Source: Paludicola sp. MB14-C6 (GTDB lineage Bacteria; Bacillota; Clostridia; Oscillospirales; Ruminococcaceae). Taken from it: a stretch of 64,000 nt of DNA. This document shows, one piece after another, positions 41,538 to 52,064 of this stretch. A program made the position numbers and the translations under genes. The notes under the pieces were generated by a model. It was not told where the DNA came from and ran no database searches. It was given only the letters and a program-made list of their open reading frames with translations. Position 1 is the stretch's first letter; each line of letters opens with the position of its first letter. Where the stretch lies: positions 434,001 through 498,000 of the forward strand of contig NZ_CP133133.1 of NCBI RefSeq assembly GCF_030908625.1. Direction: 5' to 3'.

Positions 41538-44234
41538 ATGCAAAAAAAGAAAGCAAAATTCAGGTTCTTAAGTATTTTCATTTGCGCTGCTATGGTATTT
41601 GGTGTATTGACAATTCAAGTGACAAAGGTTGACGCATATACTGTGAAAACAAACCAGCCGTACTTTCATGGGTATCATGCTGATCAAGTACTAAATTGGA
41701 GTCCTACCACAGATCCATACGCAAAATACAATCGTTCAAGGGTTCCATTAGCTACTCGTATTCCTGCTTTTTCACAAACACAAGCAAAGCCAACATTAAG
41801 TACTGAGCCTACCTTTCACTACCTTGCTGAAGATTATGAAGGCTTAGCACTAAAACCTGTTAAGTACAACGATATTTATTCTTCTTATTTATTTAACTTT
41901 TGGCAATATACCGATACCTATTCTTCTTGGCATGGTGCACCGATATATGGTTCAGATACCGACTATGGAGTTATCAACTTACCGAACCCAGGTTATACAG
42001 ATGCCGCTCACAGAAACGGTGTTTTGAGTATGGGATGTTGGTTTTTGCCAAGAAGACAAGGCACATCAATTGCTCAATGGTTAACAAAAAGCGGAAATAC
42101 CTACCCGCTGGCTGATAAACTAGTTCAAATGGCTAATTATTATGGATTTGACGGATATTTTATTAATCAGGAAATAGGAATAACCTCAACACAAGCTACT
42201 GACTTTAAAGCTTTTTTAACTTCTATGAGAAATCAAGGAATGCATATTGAAATATATGATTGTTTAAATAACAGTGGCTCATTAAACTATCAAAATGCAT
42301 TTAATAGCAACAATAATACTTGGCTTAAAAATGGTTCAACCAGAGTTGCAAATTCAATGTTTCTCAACTATGCTTGGTCAAGTGCTGGGCTTACAAATTC
42401 AGCTAATTATGCAACTTCATTAGGCATCAATCCATTAACCGATGTACTTTGTAGTATTGAAGGTGGAAAATACAGATTTAATCCTCCTTACGATCCACGC
42501 TCAAACCTAAATACAAACGGAACACTAAAATGTGGTATGAGTCAGCTTGGCCTTCCGTTCGATATTCCAACCGATTCAAACCAGCAACCACAGCTGTACC
42601 AAAAGGAAAGAGAATGGTGGTCTGGTCCTAATCAAGATCCAACTAATACAGGACGTGGTGGAGCTTATCCAAGCTGGGATGGTATTGCACATTATATTGC
42701 TGAAAGATCAGTTATAGGCTCTTATCCTTTCGTTACACGGTTTAACACAGGTCATGGAACACAATTTTTCAGCAACGGAGCTGTTTCCAGTACGAAAGAA
42801 TGGAATAATGCGGGTATTCAAGATATTCTTCCTACTTGGCAATGGTGGATGACTAGTGCAGGCACTAAATTGAATGCTGATTTTGACTACACTGATGCTT
42901 ATGAAGGCGGAAGTAGTTTGAAAATTTCAGGCACAACAAGTTCTGCTAATGACTTAAGACTCTATAAAACAAAATTGAGCGTTACGAACGATGTTAACTT
43001 CTCTATTACCTATAAAACTGGTTCACAAGGTACAGCATCTAACATGAAAGTTGGTTTAATATTTGAAGATGCACCTACTTCTTTCACCTATCTTGATGTT
43101 GGCAATACAACAACAGCAGGATGGAATACTAAAAACTTCAATTTATCAAGTTTTGCAGGACGGACAATTGCAGCTATTGGACTTCGATTTGAATCAACCC
43201 CTTCAAACTACACTATTAAAATCGGTGAAATAGCAGTTACAAATTCAACATCATCTATTCCTTCAACACCTACCGGTTTTACTATAGATAATGTATATAT
43301 GGGTACGAATTCAGCAGAGCTTTATTTATCTTGGACCTTTAATCAAACAGGCGTTTGGTATTATAACGTTAAAAGAGTAAAACAAGATGGTACAAGAGAA
43401 TTATTAGGAAGAATATATGATGAAGTATACTATGTAAAATCAATTGAAAAAGAAGGTAGTGAATCTACATCTACTCTTGAATTAACCGCAGTAGGCTTTG
43501 ACGGTAGAGAAAGTTCAGCAGCTACTACGACTTTAACATGGCCAACAACCGCTATTCCTGCTGTTCCTACGGGTCTTACTGCAACATCACCTAGCACATC
43601 ACAAATTAACGTAACATGGAATTCTTCAGCAGGAGCCACTGGTTATGATTTATTGGTTGATGGCTCAACAATCAGCAATGTAACAAGTCCATATTCACAT
43701 ACAGGACTGTCCGCAAATTCCAGCCATAACTATCAAGTTAGAGCTAAAAATTCAGCCGGTTCCAGTGCGTGGAGCTCACAAGTTAGCGCAACCACACAAT
43801 CGAGCACTTCAACTAACATTGCGCTAAATAAAACCGCTACTGCCGATTCCTATGATATTACAGGGCATGAAGCACCAAAAGCAGTAAATGGAGTTGTAAC
43901 AGGCGATAGCAAGTGGTGCTCTACACAAAATATTGGTTCTCAATGGCTCAAACTGGATTTAGGCTCCAATTACAATATCAGTCGTTGGGTAGTTAAACAT
44001 GCCGGCACAGGTGGTGAGCCAACTTCCTACAATACAAAAGATTTCAAACTGCAAAAGAGTGCTGATGGAGTAACTTGGACTGATGTTGATTCTGTTACAG
44101 GAAACACCGCAAATATAACAGATCGAACCGTAACCTCATTTAACACAAGATATGTTCGACTTTTTATTACCAATCCACAAACTTCAGTAAATTATAAAGC
44201 TGCTCGTATCTATGAATTTGAGTTATATCAATAG
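41538..44234 (+). CDS. Secreted GH85 endo-beta-N-acetylglucosaminidase (second copy)
   Basis: 898 residues: signal peptide (1-33); GH85 domain with FNFWQYTDTYSSWHG, DAAHRNGVLSMGCWFLP and YYGFDGYFINQE (Asn210, Glu212); a beta-sandwich; a fibronectin type III domain (about 672-755, VPTGLTATSPSTSQINVTW); and a C-terminal F5/8 type C domain (NIALNKTATADSYDITGHEAPKAV in outline). The order of domains differs from the first copy after the catalytic part, so the two may prefer different glycans or targets. GGAGGAG precedes ATG 41538. Confidence 0.95.
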   Translation: MQKKKAKFRFLSIFICAAMVFGVLTIQVTKVDAYTVKTNQPYFHGYHADQVLNWSPTTDPYAKYNRSRVPLATRIPAFSQTQAKPTLSTEPTFHYLAEDYEGLALKPVKYNDIYSSYLFNFWQYTDTYSSWHGAPIYGSDTDYGVINLPNPGYTDAAHRNGVLSMGCWFLPRRQGTSIAQWLTKSGNTYPLADKLVQMANYYGFDGYFINQEIGITSTQATDFKAFLTSMRNQGMHIEIYDCLNNSGSLNYQNAFNSNNNTWLKNGSTRVANSMFLNYAWSSAGLTNSANYATSLGINPLTDVLCSIEGGKYRFNPPYDPRSNLNTNGTLKCGMSQLGLPFDIPTDSNQQPQLYQKEREWWSGPNQDPTNTGRGGAYPSWDGIAHYIAERSVIGSYPFVTRFNTGHGTQFFSNGAVSSTKEWNNAGIQDILPTWQWWMTSAGTKLNADFDYTDAYEGGSSLKISGTTSSANDLRLYKTKLSVTNDVNFSITYKTGSQGTASNMKVGLIFEDAPTSFTYLDVGNTTTAGWNTKNFNLSSFAGRTIAAIGLRFESTPSNYTIKIGEIAVTNSTSSIPSTPTGFTIDNVYMGTNSAELYLSWTFNQTGVWYYNVKRVKQDGTRELLGRIYDEVYYVKSIEKEGSESTSTLELTAVGFDGRESSAATTTLTWPTTAIPAVPTGLTATSPSTSQINVTWNSSAGATGYDLLVDGSTISNVTSPYSHTGLSANSSHNYQVRAKNSAGSSAWSSQVSATTQSSTSTNIALNKTATADSYDITGHEAPKAVNGVVTGDSKWCSTQNIGSQWLKLDLGSNYNISRWVVKHAGTGGEPTSYNTKDFKLQKSADGVTWTDVDSVTGNTANITDRTVTSFNTRYVRLFITNPQTSVNYKAARIYEFELYQ

Positions 44235-44263
44235 CAATATGACCTTAATAAGTAAATATCAAT

Positions 44264-44316
44264 AAACAAAACAGAAGCTCTTTCAAGGTAATCTTGAAAG
44301 AGCTTCTGTTTTGTTT
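44264..44316. terminator. Perfect 24-bp bidirectional terminator
   Basis: Arms 44264-44287 and 44293-44316 are exactly complementary with a 5-base loop, with A/T-rich flanks suitable for both strands. It separates the convergent GH85 and GDPD genes and overlaps the GDPD stop. Confidence 0.93.
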
Positions 44317-45124
44317 ATTTTTCAAAGATATATCCGAAATATTTTCCTTCAAATTTATCTTGTACTTCTTTTCCCTTTAATGTCCAAAGAAAAATAGGTG
44401 CTTTGAATATGGTTTTACAAAGTTTAAATGATAGATTCGAAATATAGCGATAATCGTATGCAATAAAGTTTGGTTTAGCCATAAAATTGGTCATTAGATT
44501 CGTAATCATAAAACCTAATAGTTTATCTTTAAAAGTATCTTTCCCAACTGTTTTGATTTTTGATGATAATTGGCCTCGAACAATATCTGGTCTATTTTTC
44601 TTAAACCAAGCTACAATTAACGGATTAAAACTTTCTATACAGTAATCACCATTATAAGAATCCAAAAGTTCTACTACATATGGGCACGATATTATTTCTG
44701 AACCTTTACTTTTTAATTCAACAAGCAACGGAACTTTACCATTAACCAACGTTAAAACATCTTTGAATAAAGGTATTTTTTCTTCTGTGTTTTCTAATGA
44801 CAATTCGCACAATTCCTCATAAGTTGATTCCTCAATCATCTTTTCAACGCCGCAGACTCTCATTGTATTGCTATCATGAATAACAACAACTTTATCATCG
44901 AGCGTTTTATGTACATCTAATTCTATGCCGAATCCACTTTCAACCGCTAGGGAAAAAGCTTTCATACTGTTTTCCGGAACACCGTCACCATGAAGCCCTC
45001 TATGTGCCAAATGGACATTGCGAAACTTTTCAATTGCTTGAGAACTTTTTTTGGGTGCAATAAGATACAAATATAAAACGAATAGAATGATTAAAATGAT
45101 AATGATTGTATAAACGTATGCCAT
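44315..45124 (-). CDS. Membrane-anchored glycerophosphodiester phosphodiesterase
   Basis: 269 residues: one N-terminal membrane helix (about 4-24) and a GDPD domain with LAHRGLHGDGVPENS, GIELDVHKT and VVIHDSN. The enzyme hydrolyses glycerophosphodiesters to glycerol 3-phosphate and an alcohol. Its start overlaps the stop of the transporter gene by one base, so the pair is co-translated. Its link to glycan use is not obvious; it might release substituents from teichoic-type or lipid-derived substrates. Confidence 0.9.
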   Translation of the reverse strand: MAYVYTIIIILIILFVLYLYLIAPKKSSQAIEKFRNVHLAHRGLHGDGVPENSMKAFSLAVESGFGIELDVHKTLDDKVVVIHDSNTMRVCGVEKMIEESTYEELCELSLENTEEKIPLFKDVLTLVNGKVPLLVELKSKGSEIISCPYVVELLDSYNGDYCIESFNPLIVAWFKKNRPDIVRGQLSSKIKTVGKDTFKDKLLGFMITNLMTNFMAKPNFIAYDYRYISNLSFKLCKTIFKAPIFLWTLKGKEVQDKFEGKYFGYIFEK

Positions 45125-46398
45125 TAATCCGCATCTCCTAAGTATTCTAATTTATCCTTCTTTGCTTCCGGCTTTGAGTCACCATGCTTAACAAATAACA
45201 TTGTGACAAATGCTAATGCTGAGAAAATTACTGCATAAGGAAATAGTACCTTATATTCCAATGAAGTGTTTTCAATTAAAAATCCGGAAAAGATTGGTGT
45301 TATGATTTGCGCAGCCATAGAACATGTATAATACATTCCAGTATATTTTCCAACATCGGAGCCTTTACTCATTTCAACTACCATTGGATAAGAATTTACG
45401 TTAATAGCAGCCCAACCAATTCCAACAAGGGCAAACACAACATATGCTAATGGTGTTACTGAGCGAAAGAACGCTGCACTAAAATAAGCAACTGTCATCA
45501 TTACAATTCCACCCAGAATTACTTTTTTTCTTCCTAGTTTCGTTGAAATAATTCCAATTGGGAAATAACTTAATATCGCAAAGACTGTACCTGCCATTAA
45601 GTATTTGGCATATAAATCACGTGTATCATTCCATACATTTGCTGTAAATCTTGAGAATGCCGTTCCTACAGCGTTATAAGCAAAAAACCAAAACACAATA
45701 GATGCTAATAAGAATATCAAACTCATTTTCACATCTTTTGGCATTTTTTCTTTTGGTGCATTTTTATCGTCTTTTTCATTGACATCATAAACTGCCACTT
45801 CTTCTGCTATCTTACGCTCTTTGACTGTAATAAGCAAGATGGCAATCGCAATTACCATAATAATCGCTACTGAAATATAAACTGGTACATAAGTACCGCT
45901 TTTAGTTGGTTTTAAAACGAATATCATAATAAGCGTAAAAATTCCGCCTACTGCACCCATTAAGTTAATAACTGCGTTCGCCTTACTGCGCAATGGTTTT
46001 GGAGTCAAATCCGGCATAAGTGCAACTGCGGGAGAACGATATGTACTCATTGCAACTAAAACCACACCTAAAGCAACCATAAATAATATAAAATTATTTG
46101 TATCGTTTGCAATAGGAATTAAGATAGCAAATATAACAGCTAATATAGTTCCAAAAACAATATAAGGGGTTCTTCTGCCAAAACGGGTCTTCGTTTTATC
46201 AGATAATGCTCCGAATAGTGGTAACATAAAAAGCGCCAAAACATTATCAAGAGCCATTATAATACCTACATTTGTTTCGCCCATTCCAAATGTTTCTTCC
46301 AACATCTTCGGAATTGCGTTATCATACAACTGCCAAAATGCACATATAGACATAAATGCAAATCCGATAAAAAAGGTTCGTTTATAGTTTAGCTTCAT
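45124..46398 (-). CDS. MFS transporter, sugar-type
   Basis: 424 residues with twelve membrane helices. The loop DKTKTRFGRRTPYIVFGT between helices 2 and 3 is the form found in sugar/cation MFS symporters. A charged central loop (VYDVNEKDDKNAPKEKMPKD) divides the halves. A likely role is uptake of a sugar released by the secreted glycosidases. AGGAGG precedes ATG 46398. First gene of the MFS-GDPD unit. Confidence 0.85.
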   Translation of the reverse strand: MKLNYKRTFFIGFAFMSICAFWQLYDNAIPKMLEETFGMGETNVGIIMALDNVLALFMLPLFGALSDKTKTRFGRRTPYIVFGTILAVIFAILIPIANDTNNFILFMVALGVVLVAMSTYRSPAVALMPDLTPKPLRSKANAVINLMGAVGGIFTLIMIFVLKPTKSGTYVPVYISVAIIMVIAIAILLITVKERKIAEEVAVYDVNEKDDKNAPKEKMPKDVKMSLIFLLASIVFWFFAYNAVGTAFSRFTANVWNDTRDLYAKYLMAGTVFAILSYFPIGIISTKLGRKKVILGGIVMMTVAYFSAAFFRSVTPLAYVVFALVGIGWAAINVNSYPMVVEMSKGSDVGKYTGMYYTCSMAAQIITPIFSGFLIENTSLEYKVLFPYAVIFSALAFVTMLFVKHGDSKPEAKKDKLEYLGDAD

Positions 46399-46424
46399 AG
46401 ATTCATCCTCCTTTTATTTTCTTT

Positions 46425-46453
46425 ATAATACCATTTATTTTGGCAATTTACAA
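46425..46453 (-). promoter_or_regulatory. Promoter of the MFS-GDPD unit
   Basis: On the minus strand TTGTAA (plus 46448-46453), a 17-bp spacer and TATTAT (plus 46425-46430) stand just upstream of the AAAGGAGG ribosome site. Confidence 0.6.
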
Positions 46454-46517
46454 TAGAATTGTTTCGTATCAATTAACAATTTTATTAATTTTGTATAACA
46501 CAAAGCGTACTTCTTAC

Positions 46518-46566
46518 AAAAAGGCAATACAATAGACGAGTTATCGTCTACCATATTGCCTTTTTT
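46518..46566. terminator. Terminator of the GH20-GPH-GH3 operon
   Basis: AAAAAGGCAATA and its complement form the outer stem, with an inner AGACGA/TCGTCT stem; A- and T-runs flank both sides. Confidence 0.85.
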
Positions 46567-46576
46567 GTTGCCTATA

Positions 46577-49003
46577 TTATTTTCTTAAGCTGCTAGCTCC
46601 ACGTAATAAGTGGCCATTCAATAAACTTACGAGTCCATCGACCTTTTGGGGTGATAATTCACCTTTTGTTAATAACGCAAACTGGCGTAACGGCATATCA
46701 CTGACCATACTCTTAATCATTTTTGAAAGATCGTCTGAATCGGAACGGAACATTTCATCTATCATCTTATTGACTTTTTTATTAACAATACGGCCAATCC
46801 AATTTGACTGAATTTCACCTAATGTTGAGTTGTTTGTAAAAGGTTTTATATTATGTTCAGCAGGAATTTCGCCACCGTATATTACTTTAAATTGCTCCTT
46901 TGGCACATCATAAGATTCTGTTGAAATTAAATTGTAATACAAAGGTGCTGAATTACGATAGTCGGGAATTTCACCATTTTGGTTGCTTTTTATTGTTACA
47001 GTATCAGATAATCGTATATCACGAGAAGATGCACCAATGCCGATAGTATAAACTCCACTTTCAACAAACCAATCCTTTATGTTTACATTGTAATATGCAA
47101 AAGCCCTTGAATCAAGCGTAAAAGATATGGTTTTACTTTCATTTGGCTGCAATTCAACTTTTGCAAAGTCTCTAAGTTCGCTTATAGGCTTAAAGATTGT
47201 ACTTTCAGGCGCTTCAACATATAGTTGTACAATTTCTTTTCCTAGCATTTTACCGGTATTGGTTACCATTACATTTACAGTAAGAGTATCTGAATTTGAA
47301 ATATTCTTCTCACTCACTATTAAATCAGAATAAGAAAAAGCTGTATAAGAAAGTCCGTATCCAAAAGGATACATTACTTGCTTTTGTGCTTTATCATAAT
47401 AACGATAGCCAACATAAATGCTCTCTCGATATTCTATGTTTCCGGTAGTGCCGAAATGGTTAATACTCGGCGTATCTGCTAAAGATAACGGATATGTTTC
47501 AGCAAGCTTTCCGCAAGGTGAATAGTCACCAAAAAGCAAGTCAAATGCCGCATACCCACTATTTTGTCCACATAGATTCATTAACAAAATAGAATCCACT
47601 TGATCTCTCCACGGAATATTCACAACGCCACCCGTACTGATAACCGCAACAATTTTCTTTCCGGTCGCAGCCAGTTTCTCTACAAGCTTATTGTGTGCCT
47701 TGGGCATATCTAGGTTTGTGCGGTCAAAGCCTTCACTTTCATATCTATCAGGCAAGCCTACAAATACAAATACGACATCTGCTTTGTTTGCTACTTCAAC
47801 CGCCTCTGCAATTCGTTCATCATTAGGCTCATCGTCATCCATTTTGTAGCCGGAGGCAAATGAATAGTTGATTTTTTCGGTATCTAACGCTTCTATAAAA
47901 GATGTTATTCTTAACGGAGAAATTCTTGAACTGCCTGCGCCTTGGAATCGTGGAGTATTTGCAAACTCACCAATTAAAGCAATATTTACCTTTTTATTTG
48001 CAGGCAATGCATCACCAAGTTTTAACAAAACCGCACTTTCTCGAGCAATTCTGCGAGCTAATTCATTATGTAAGTTTGCGTCATATGACTTTGTTTTATT
48101 TTTTTTAGCTTGTAAAGCTATTGCAGTCATTCGCATCGCACAAATATCTACTAATGCTTTGTCAAGCTCTCCCTCTTGTACTGCTTCGATAATTTGTTTA
48201 TCAGTAGCATCATTAAAAGCAGGCATTTCTAAATCCAATCCTGCTTTCACTGCTTCAACACGATTATTCATTGCTCCCCAATCCGTTACAATTGCTCCTT
48301 TAAAGCCCCATTCCTCACGAGGAATATCGGTCATCATACGCTTATTGTCAGATGCATAAATTCCATTTATTTTATTATAAGCACACATTAAAGTCCAAGG
48401 CTGTGTTTTTTTTACTGCAATTTCAAAACCGCAAAGATATATTTCTCTTAAAGCACGCTCATCAACTACTGAGTTTGATACAAGTCGTGCTTTTTCTTGG
48501 TTATTAGCTAAATAATGCTTTAAGCTTGTTCCGACATTTTGACTTTGCACTCCTTTAATGAAAGAGGCTGCCATTTCTCCTGTGACAAGTGGATCTTCGG
48601 ATATATATTCGAAATTTCGTCCGCACAAAGGACTACGCTTGATGTTTGCTGCCGGTCCAAGAACAATTCCAACGTTCTCCTGAATACATTCCTCACCTAT
48701 AGCTACTCCCATTTCATATAACAAGTCACGATCAAAGCTACACGCAGTAGATACTCCAGCTGGGAAGCAAGTTGCCGGAACAGAGTTGTTAATACCCAAA
48801 TGATCTGAATCGCCGTCCTGCTTGCGTAAACCATATGGGCCATCTGTTAGCATCAAAGATTTCACTCCAAGACGCTCTATGCCTTTCGTATGCCAAAAAT
48901 CCTTTCCGGAACAAAGACTTGCTTTTTCGGAAAGAGTCATCTGCTCAACAAGCTCTTTTGCTTTGGAAAGAACGCTTTCAAATGGATTCACAGTTACTTT
49001 CAC
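46577..49003 (-). CDS. GH3 family beta-glycosidase
   Basis: 808 residues. The GH3 N-terminal barrel has the nucleophile aspartate in AIVTDWGAM (Asp241) and SLKHYLANNQE before it. The C-terminal alpha/beta sandwich and a fibronectin-like end domain (VMVTNTGKMLGKEIVQLYVEAP) follow. This three-domain form is typical of beta-glucosidases, but related enzymes use xylose or N-acetylglucosamine; in this operon a beta-linked sugar from glycan breakdown is likely. No signal peptide, so cytoplasmic. I start at GTG 49003, 8 bases after AAGGATGG; GTG 49012 is too near. Confidence 0.9.
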   Translation of the reverse strand: MKVTVNPFESVLSKAKELVEQMTLSEKASLCSGKDFWHTKGIERLGVKSLMLTDGPYGLRKQDGDSDHLGINNSVPATCFPAGVSTACSFDRDLLYEMGVAIGEECIQENVGIVLGPAANIKRSPLCGRNFEYISEDPLVTGEMAASFIKGVQSQNVGTSLKHYLANNQEKARLVSNSVVDERALREIYLCGFEIAVKKTQPWTLMCAYNKINGIYASDNKRMMTDIPREEWGFKGAIVTDWGAMNNRVEAVKAGLDLEMPAFNDATDKQIIEAVQEGELDKALVDICAMRMTAIALQAKKNKTKSYDANLHNELARRIARESAVLLKLGDALPANKKVNIALIGEFANTPRFQGAGSSRISPLRITSFIEALDTEKINYSFASGYKMDDDEPNDERIAEAVEVANKADVVFVFVGLPDRYESEGFDRTNLDMPKAHNKLVEKLAATGKKIVAVISTGGVVNIPWRDQVDSILLMNLCGQNSGYAAFDLLFGDYSPCGKLAETYPLSLADTPSINHFGTTGNIEYRESIYVGYRYYDKAQKQVMYPFGYGLSYTAFSYSDLIVSEKNISNSDTLTVNVMVTNTGKMLGKEIVQLYVEAPESTIFKPISELRDFAKVELQPNESKTISFTLDSRAFAYYNVNIKDWFVESGVYTIGIGASSRDIRLSDTVTIKSNQNGEIPDYRNSAPLYYNLISTESYDVPKEQFKVIYGGEIPAEHNIKPFTNNSTLGEIQSNWIGRIVNKKVNKMIDEMFRSDSDDLSKMIKSMVSDMPLRQFALLTKGELSPQKVDGLVSLLNGHLLRGASSLRK

Positions 49004-49049
49004 TTCTATCACCCATCCTTTTATAGTTTATTTATTAACATTATTATGC

Positions 49050-50426
49050 TTAATACTTTTTTGATAGCTGGGATTGCGCCTCTTCTCGAGTAATTTTACC
49101 TTGATTGTAGTTTGTCATAATCTGTACGTCCTTGTCGCGCAGCTTATAAAAGCAAATAATAAGGATTAAAGCAAGAATAGCGCCAAATGCAGGAAAAATA
49201 GAATACATAAACCAAATTCCATCAACTGCACTTTGTGGTTGTACTGCTTTTGCGCCTTCAACAAACCCAAAAGCGCCTAACATTAGCATTCCTAAAGCAC
49301 TCGAAACTGCGCCAATCATTTGAGTTGCAAAGGTTTGAATCGAAAAAGTGATGCCTTCTGCCCTAAACCCTGTTTTATATGTACCATATTCAACACAATC
49401 AGCACTAAACATAAACATCATTGTCATAATAATTCCCATTCCAAGCCCTCTTACTGCGGAAATAATTAAAAATATAATAAAGTTGCTGTATCCTACAAAG
49501 TAGCTGATTATGCTAAAAACCACAGTAATGATAAGTCCACTCATATAGATATAAATCTTATCAAATCTTTTTGTAAACTGTGGCATCACCGCAGCAGCCA
49601 AAACCATTGGAAGAATCATGGTTAAAATAATTGCTGCAAATAATGACTCATCCCCAAGGTTGACACGAGCAAAATATACGCCCATTGTTTGAAGCATATT
49701 CGTAACACTTGAAACAATCATTGCACCATAAAAAATAAGCAGATATTTATTTTTGGATAAATAGGTTATGATATTTTTCAAAGTGATTGGTTCAGAATGA
49801 TTATCCACCATTCGCTCTTTTGTATTCACTCCAATTGGGAGCATACACAAAAAGCCAACAAGCGCAAACAATATGCTGATTCCGAGCCAACCAATTTTCG
49901 GACGTAAAATAGGAGCTATCACGTTTATTAACAACATACCAATTAAGCCCGTTACACGTCCAAGAGAAATCAGTGATACACGCTCTTGCAAGTTTCCTGT
50001 CATTGCTGTTGTAAGTGCAAAAATCGGCACATCGCATATTGTATAAGACATTCCCCAACAAATATATAAAGTTCCTGCTAATATTGTTTTTAACATAGGT
50101 GGGAATGAAGCCGGTGTTAAAAAAATCAGAACAGTAAATATTGGAATTAAAAAAGTAGAAATACGAATCCACGGAAGAAATCTTCCACTTTTCAAGCGAC
50201 AACGATCCACAATAACTCCAAATATCGGATCATTTACGGCATCCCATATACGTGCAATAATAAAAATGATTCCAACAGCTGCTGCGGTTATTCCTATATC
50301 AGTAAAGAATACTTGAACAAACATCGTTATAAAAAAATAAAAGAAATTTTGTCCCATAAAATACAATCCATAGGATACACGCTCTTTGGGGGTTGTCTGG
50401 AGTTGCCTATCCATAGCTTTTTTCAT
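49050..50426 (-). CDS. GPH-family sugar:cation symporter
   Basis: 458 residues, twelve membrane helices, glycoside-pentoside-hexuronide family. Signatures: the ERVSYGLYFMGQNFFYF start, the helix 2-3 region DAVNDPIFGVIVDR and the SGRFLPWI loop. Imports di- or oligosaccharides with sodium or protons. It begins 7 bases after the GH20 gene (ATG 50426; TTG 50432 also in frame), so it is in the same operon as the two cytoplasmic hydrolases and should deliver their substrate. Confidence 0.93.
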   Translation of the reverse strand: MKKAMDRQLQTTPKERVSYGLYFMGQNFFYFFITMFVQVFFTDIGITAAAVGIIFIIARIWDAVNDPIFGVIVDRCRLKSGRFLPWIRISTFLIPIFTVLIFLTPASFPPMLKTILAGTLYICWGMSYTICDVPIFALTTAMTGNLQERVSLISLGRVTGLIGMLLINVIAPILRPKIGWLGISILFALVGFLCMLPIGVNTKERMVDNHSEPITLKNIITYLSKNKYLLIFYGAMIVSSVTNMLQTMGVYFARVNLGDESLFAAIILTMILPMVLAAAVMPQFTKRFDKIYIYMSGLIITVVFSIISYFVGYSNFIIFLIISAVRGLGMGIIMTMMFMFSADCVEYGTYKTGFRAEGITFSIQTFATQMIGAVSSALGMLMLGAFGFVEGAKAVQPQSAVDGIWFMYSIFPAFGAILALILIICFYKLRDKDVQIMTNYNQGKITREEAQSQLSKKY

Positions 50427-50432
50427 TATCAA

Positions 50433-52064
50433 TCATTCCTTATTTTCTGTCATATTCATAAACTGCATAAGCATAGCTGACTCCTGCTGATTGAAAAATC
50501 CTTGTAAAAATATTGGAATTAAGGCTTGCACTTCCTCAGGTGAGATTCCAGTCGTTGTTTCACTATTGATATTAGAAAGCAATGCCTGTAAAAACTGAGC
50601 TGCCTCTAAAACGCGCTCCATACCAGATGGGTCGGCTTGCGCAAGAGGTGCAGCATTCACCTGTGCGGCATTTAACTCATCATAATATAGTTCTAGCCTA
50701 TTCAGAAAATTGGCATATTCCTGTGGGCCGCTCCAAGCTGCCTCTGCTAATGCAATAGCACGAGGAAAGACTTGATATTCAAGCTGTTGCGTTGTTTCAA
50801 CACGTTCTGTCCAAATTGCGCCCTCAATGCCAAGCGTATTGTTACTCTTTTCAAAAGAAACTCCCCTTACACTTGGTATATAATGATAAGTTTTAGATAA
50901 TGGCACCATAGAATATGGATAATCAAAGTAATTGGAAAACACCTCTGAAAAAATAGCCTTATGTCCATTTTTAAATTCAGAGATACAATAACTGTCTAGC
51001 TGCATTTCTGCCCAATACTGCACTATAATATCTTCAGAAAGTAGCTTGGATTTTAAGCTTTCATTCCAACAAATAACGTTCTTATCATGTTTCTGTAAAT
51101 ACTGTTTTACATAATTTATCATAAATCCTTGTAAATCTTCGAAATCTTCTAGCTTAAGCTCTTTCATTTTCGCTTTACAATGCGGACATTTTTCCCATTC
51201 TTGTTTTGGCGCTTCATCCCCACCTAAATGAATTAACTTACTCGGAAATAAAGAAATCATCTCATCTAGAATTGTTTCTATCCATTTATATACTTCTGGC
51301 TTTCCTCCACATAATATGATCGGATAAATTCCACCTTTTGTTGCTACTTCAATTTGCTCACCATTACAACTTAAAAAAGGATAAGCTGAAATAGCTGCTC
51401 TGGCATGACCCGGTATTTCAATTTCAGGAACAATTGTAATTTCACGTTCAGCAGCATATTCAACTAACTCATCTACGTCCTCATGACGATAGAATTCTTC
51501 TTTACAGCTTCTTGTTAACAAAGGATATGCTTTGCTTTCTATGCGCCAGCCTTGATCATCTGCAAAATGCCAATGGAATACATTTAATTTGCACAAAGAC
51601 ATCTGCTCTATTATTTTTTTCAGTTCTTCAACAGGAAAATAGTGACGAGCCGTATCAACATGTAAGCCACGATGATTATATAATGGACTATCGCTCAAAT
51701 AACAACATCTTAATTTCCTCATATTGTTCAATACTGCATTGACTATTAAATGATACAATGTAACGAATGCATAATTTAGCCCCTCAATATCAATGTACTC
51801 AACAGTAATCTGTTTCGAGCACACTTGAATACTATACCAGCCCAAAGACTTTTCTTCGTCATTTACATTTTTAATGTTAATGTAGGTATCAATATTATCA
51901 GAATAGTGTAGCGCTATATTACAACGCTTATGAAGTCTCTGTGAAAATAGCTCTAACGATTTCTTTGTTTGATCCGTAACGCTAACTGATAAGTCAGTCG
52001 GCACCATAAATATTTCTTCTGAAAGACTATACTCTCCATGAACTGTTGGTATGATATTCATCAT
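50433..52064 (-). CDS. GH20 beta-N-acetylhexosaminidase
   Basis: 543 residues: an N-terminal GH20b-like domain, then the catalytic barrel with GLHVDTARHYFPVEEL, WHFADDQGWR and the catalytic pair in IHLGGDEAPKQEW (Asp283-Glu284). It releases terminal GlcNAc or GalNAc by substrate-assisted catalysis. A C-terminal helical extension of about 70 residues completes it. No signal peptide, so it acts on imported oligosaccharides. First gene of the operon, divergent from the AraC-type regulator. Confidence 0.94.
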   Translation of the reverse strand: MMNIIPTVHGEYSLSEEIFMVPTDLSVSVTDQTKKSLELFSQRLHKRCNIALHYSDNIDTYINIKNVNDEEKSLGWYSIQVCSKQITVEYIDIEGLNYAFVTLYHLIVNAVLNNMRKLRCCYLSDSPLYNHRGLHVDTARHYFPVEELKKIIEQMSLCKLNVFHWHFADDQGWRIESKAYPLLTRSCKEEFYRHEDVDELVEYAAEREITIVPEIEIPGHARAAISAYPFLSCNGEQIEVATKGGIYPIILCGGKPEVYKWIETILDEMISLFPSKLIHLGGDEAPKQEWEKCPHCKAKMKELKLEDFEDLQGFMINYVKQYLQKHDKNVICWNESLKSKLLSEDIIVQYWAEMQLDSYCISEFKNGHKAIFSEVFSNYFDYPYSMVPLSKTYHYIPSVRGVSFEKSNNTLGIEGAIWTERVETTQQLEYQVFPRAIALAEAAWSGPQEYANFLNRLELYYDELNAAQVNAAPLAQADPSGMERVLEAAQFLQALLSNINSETTTGISPEEVQALIPIFLQGFFNQQESAMLMQFMNMTENKE

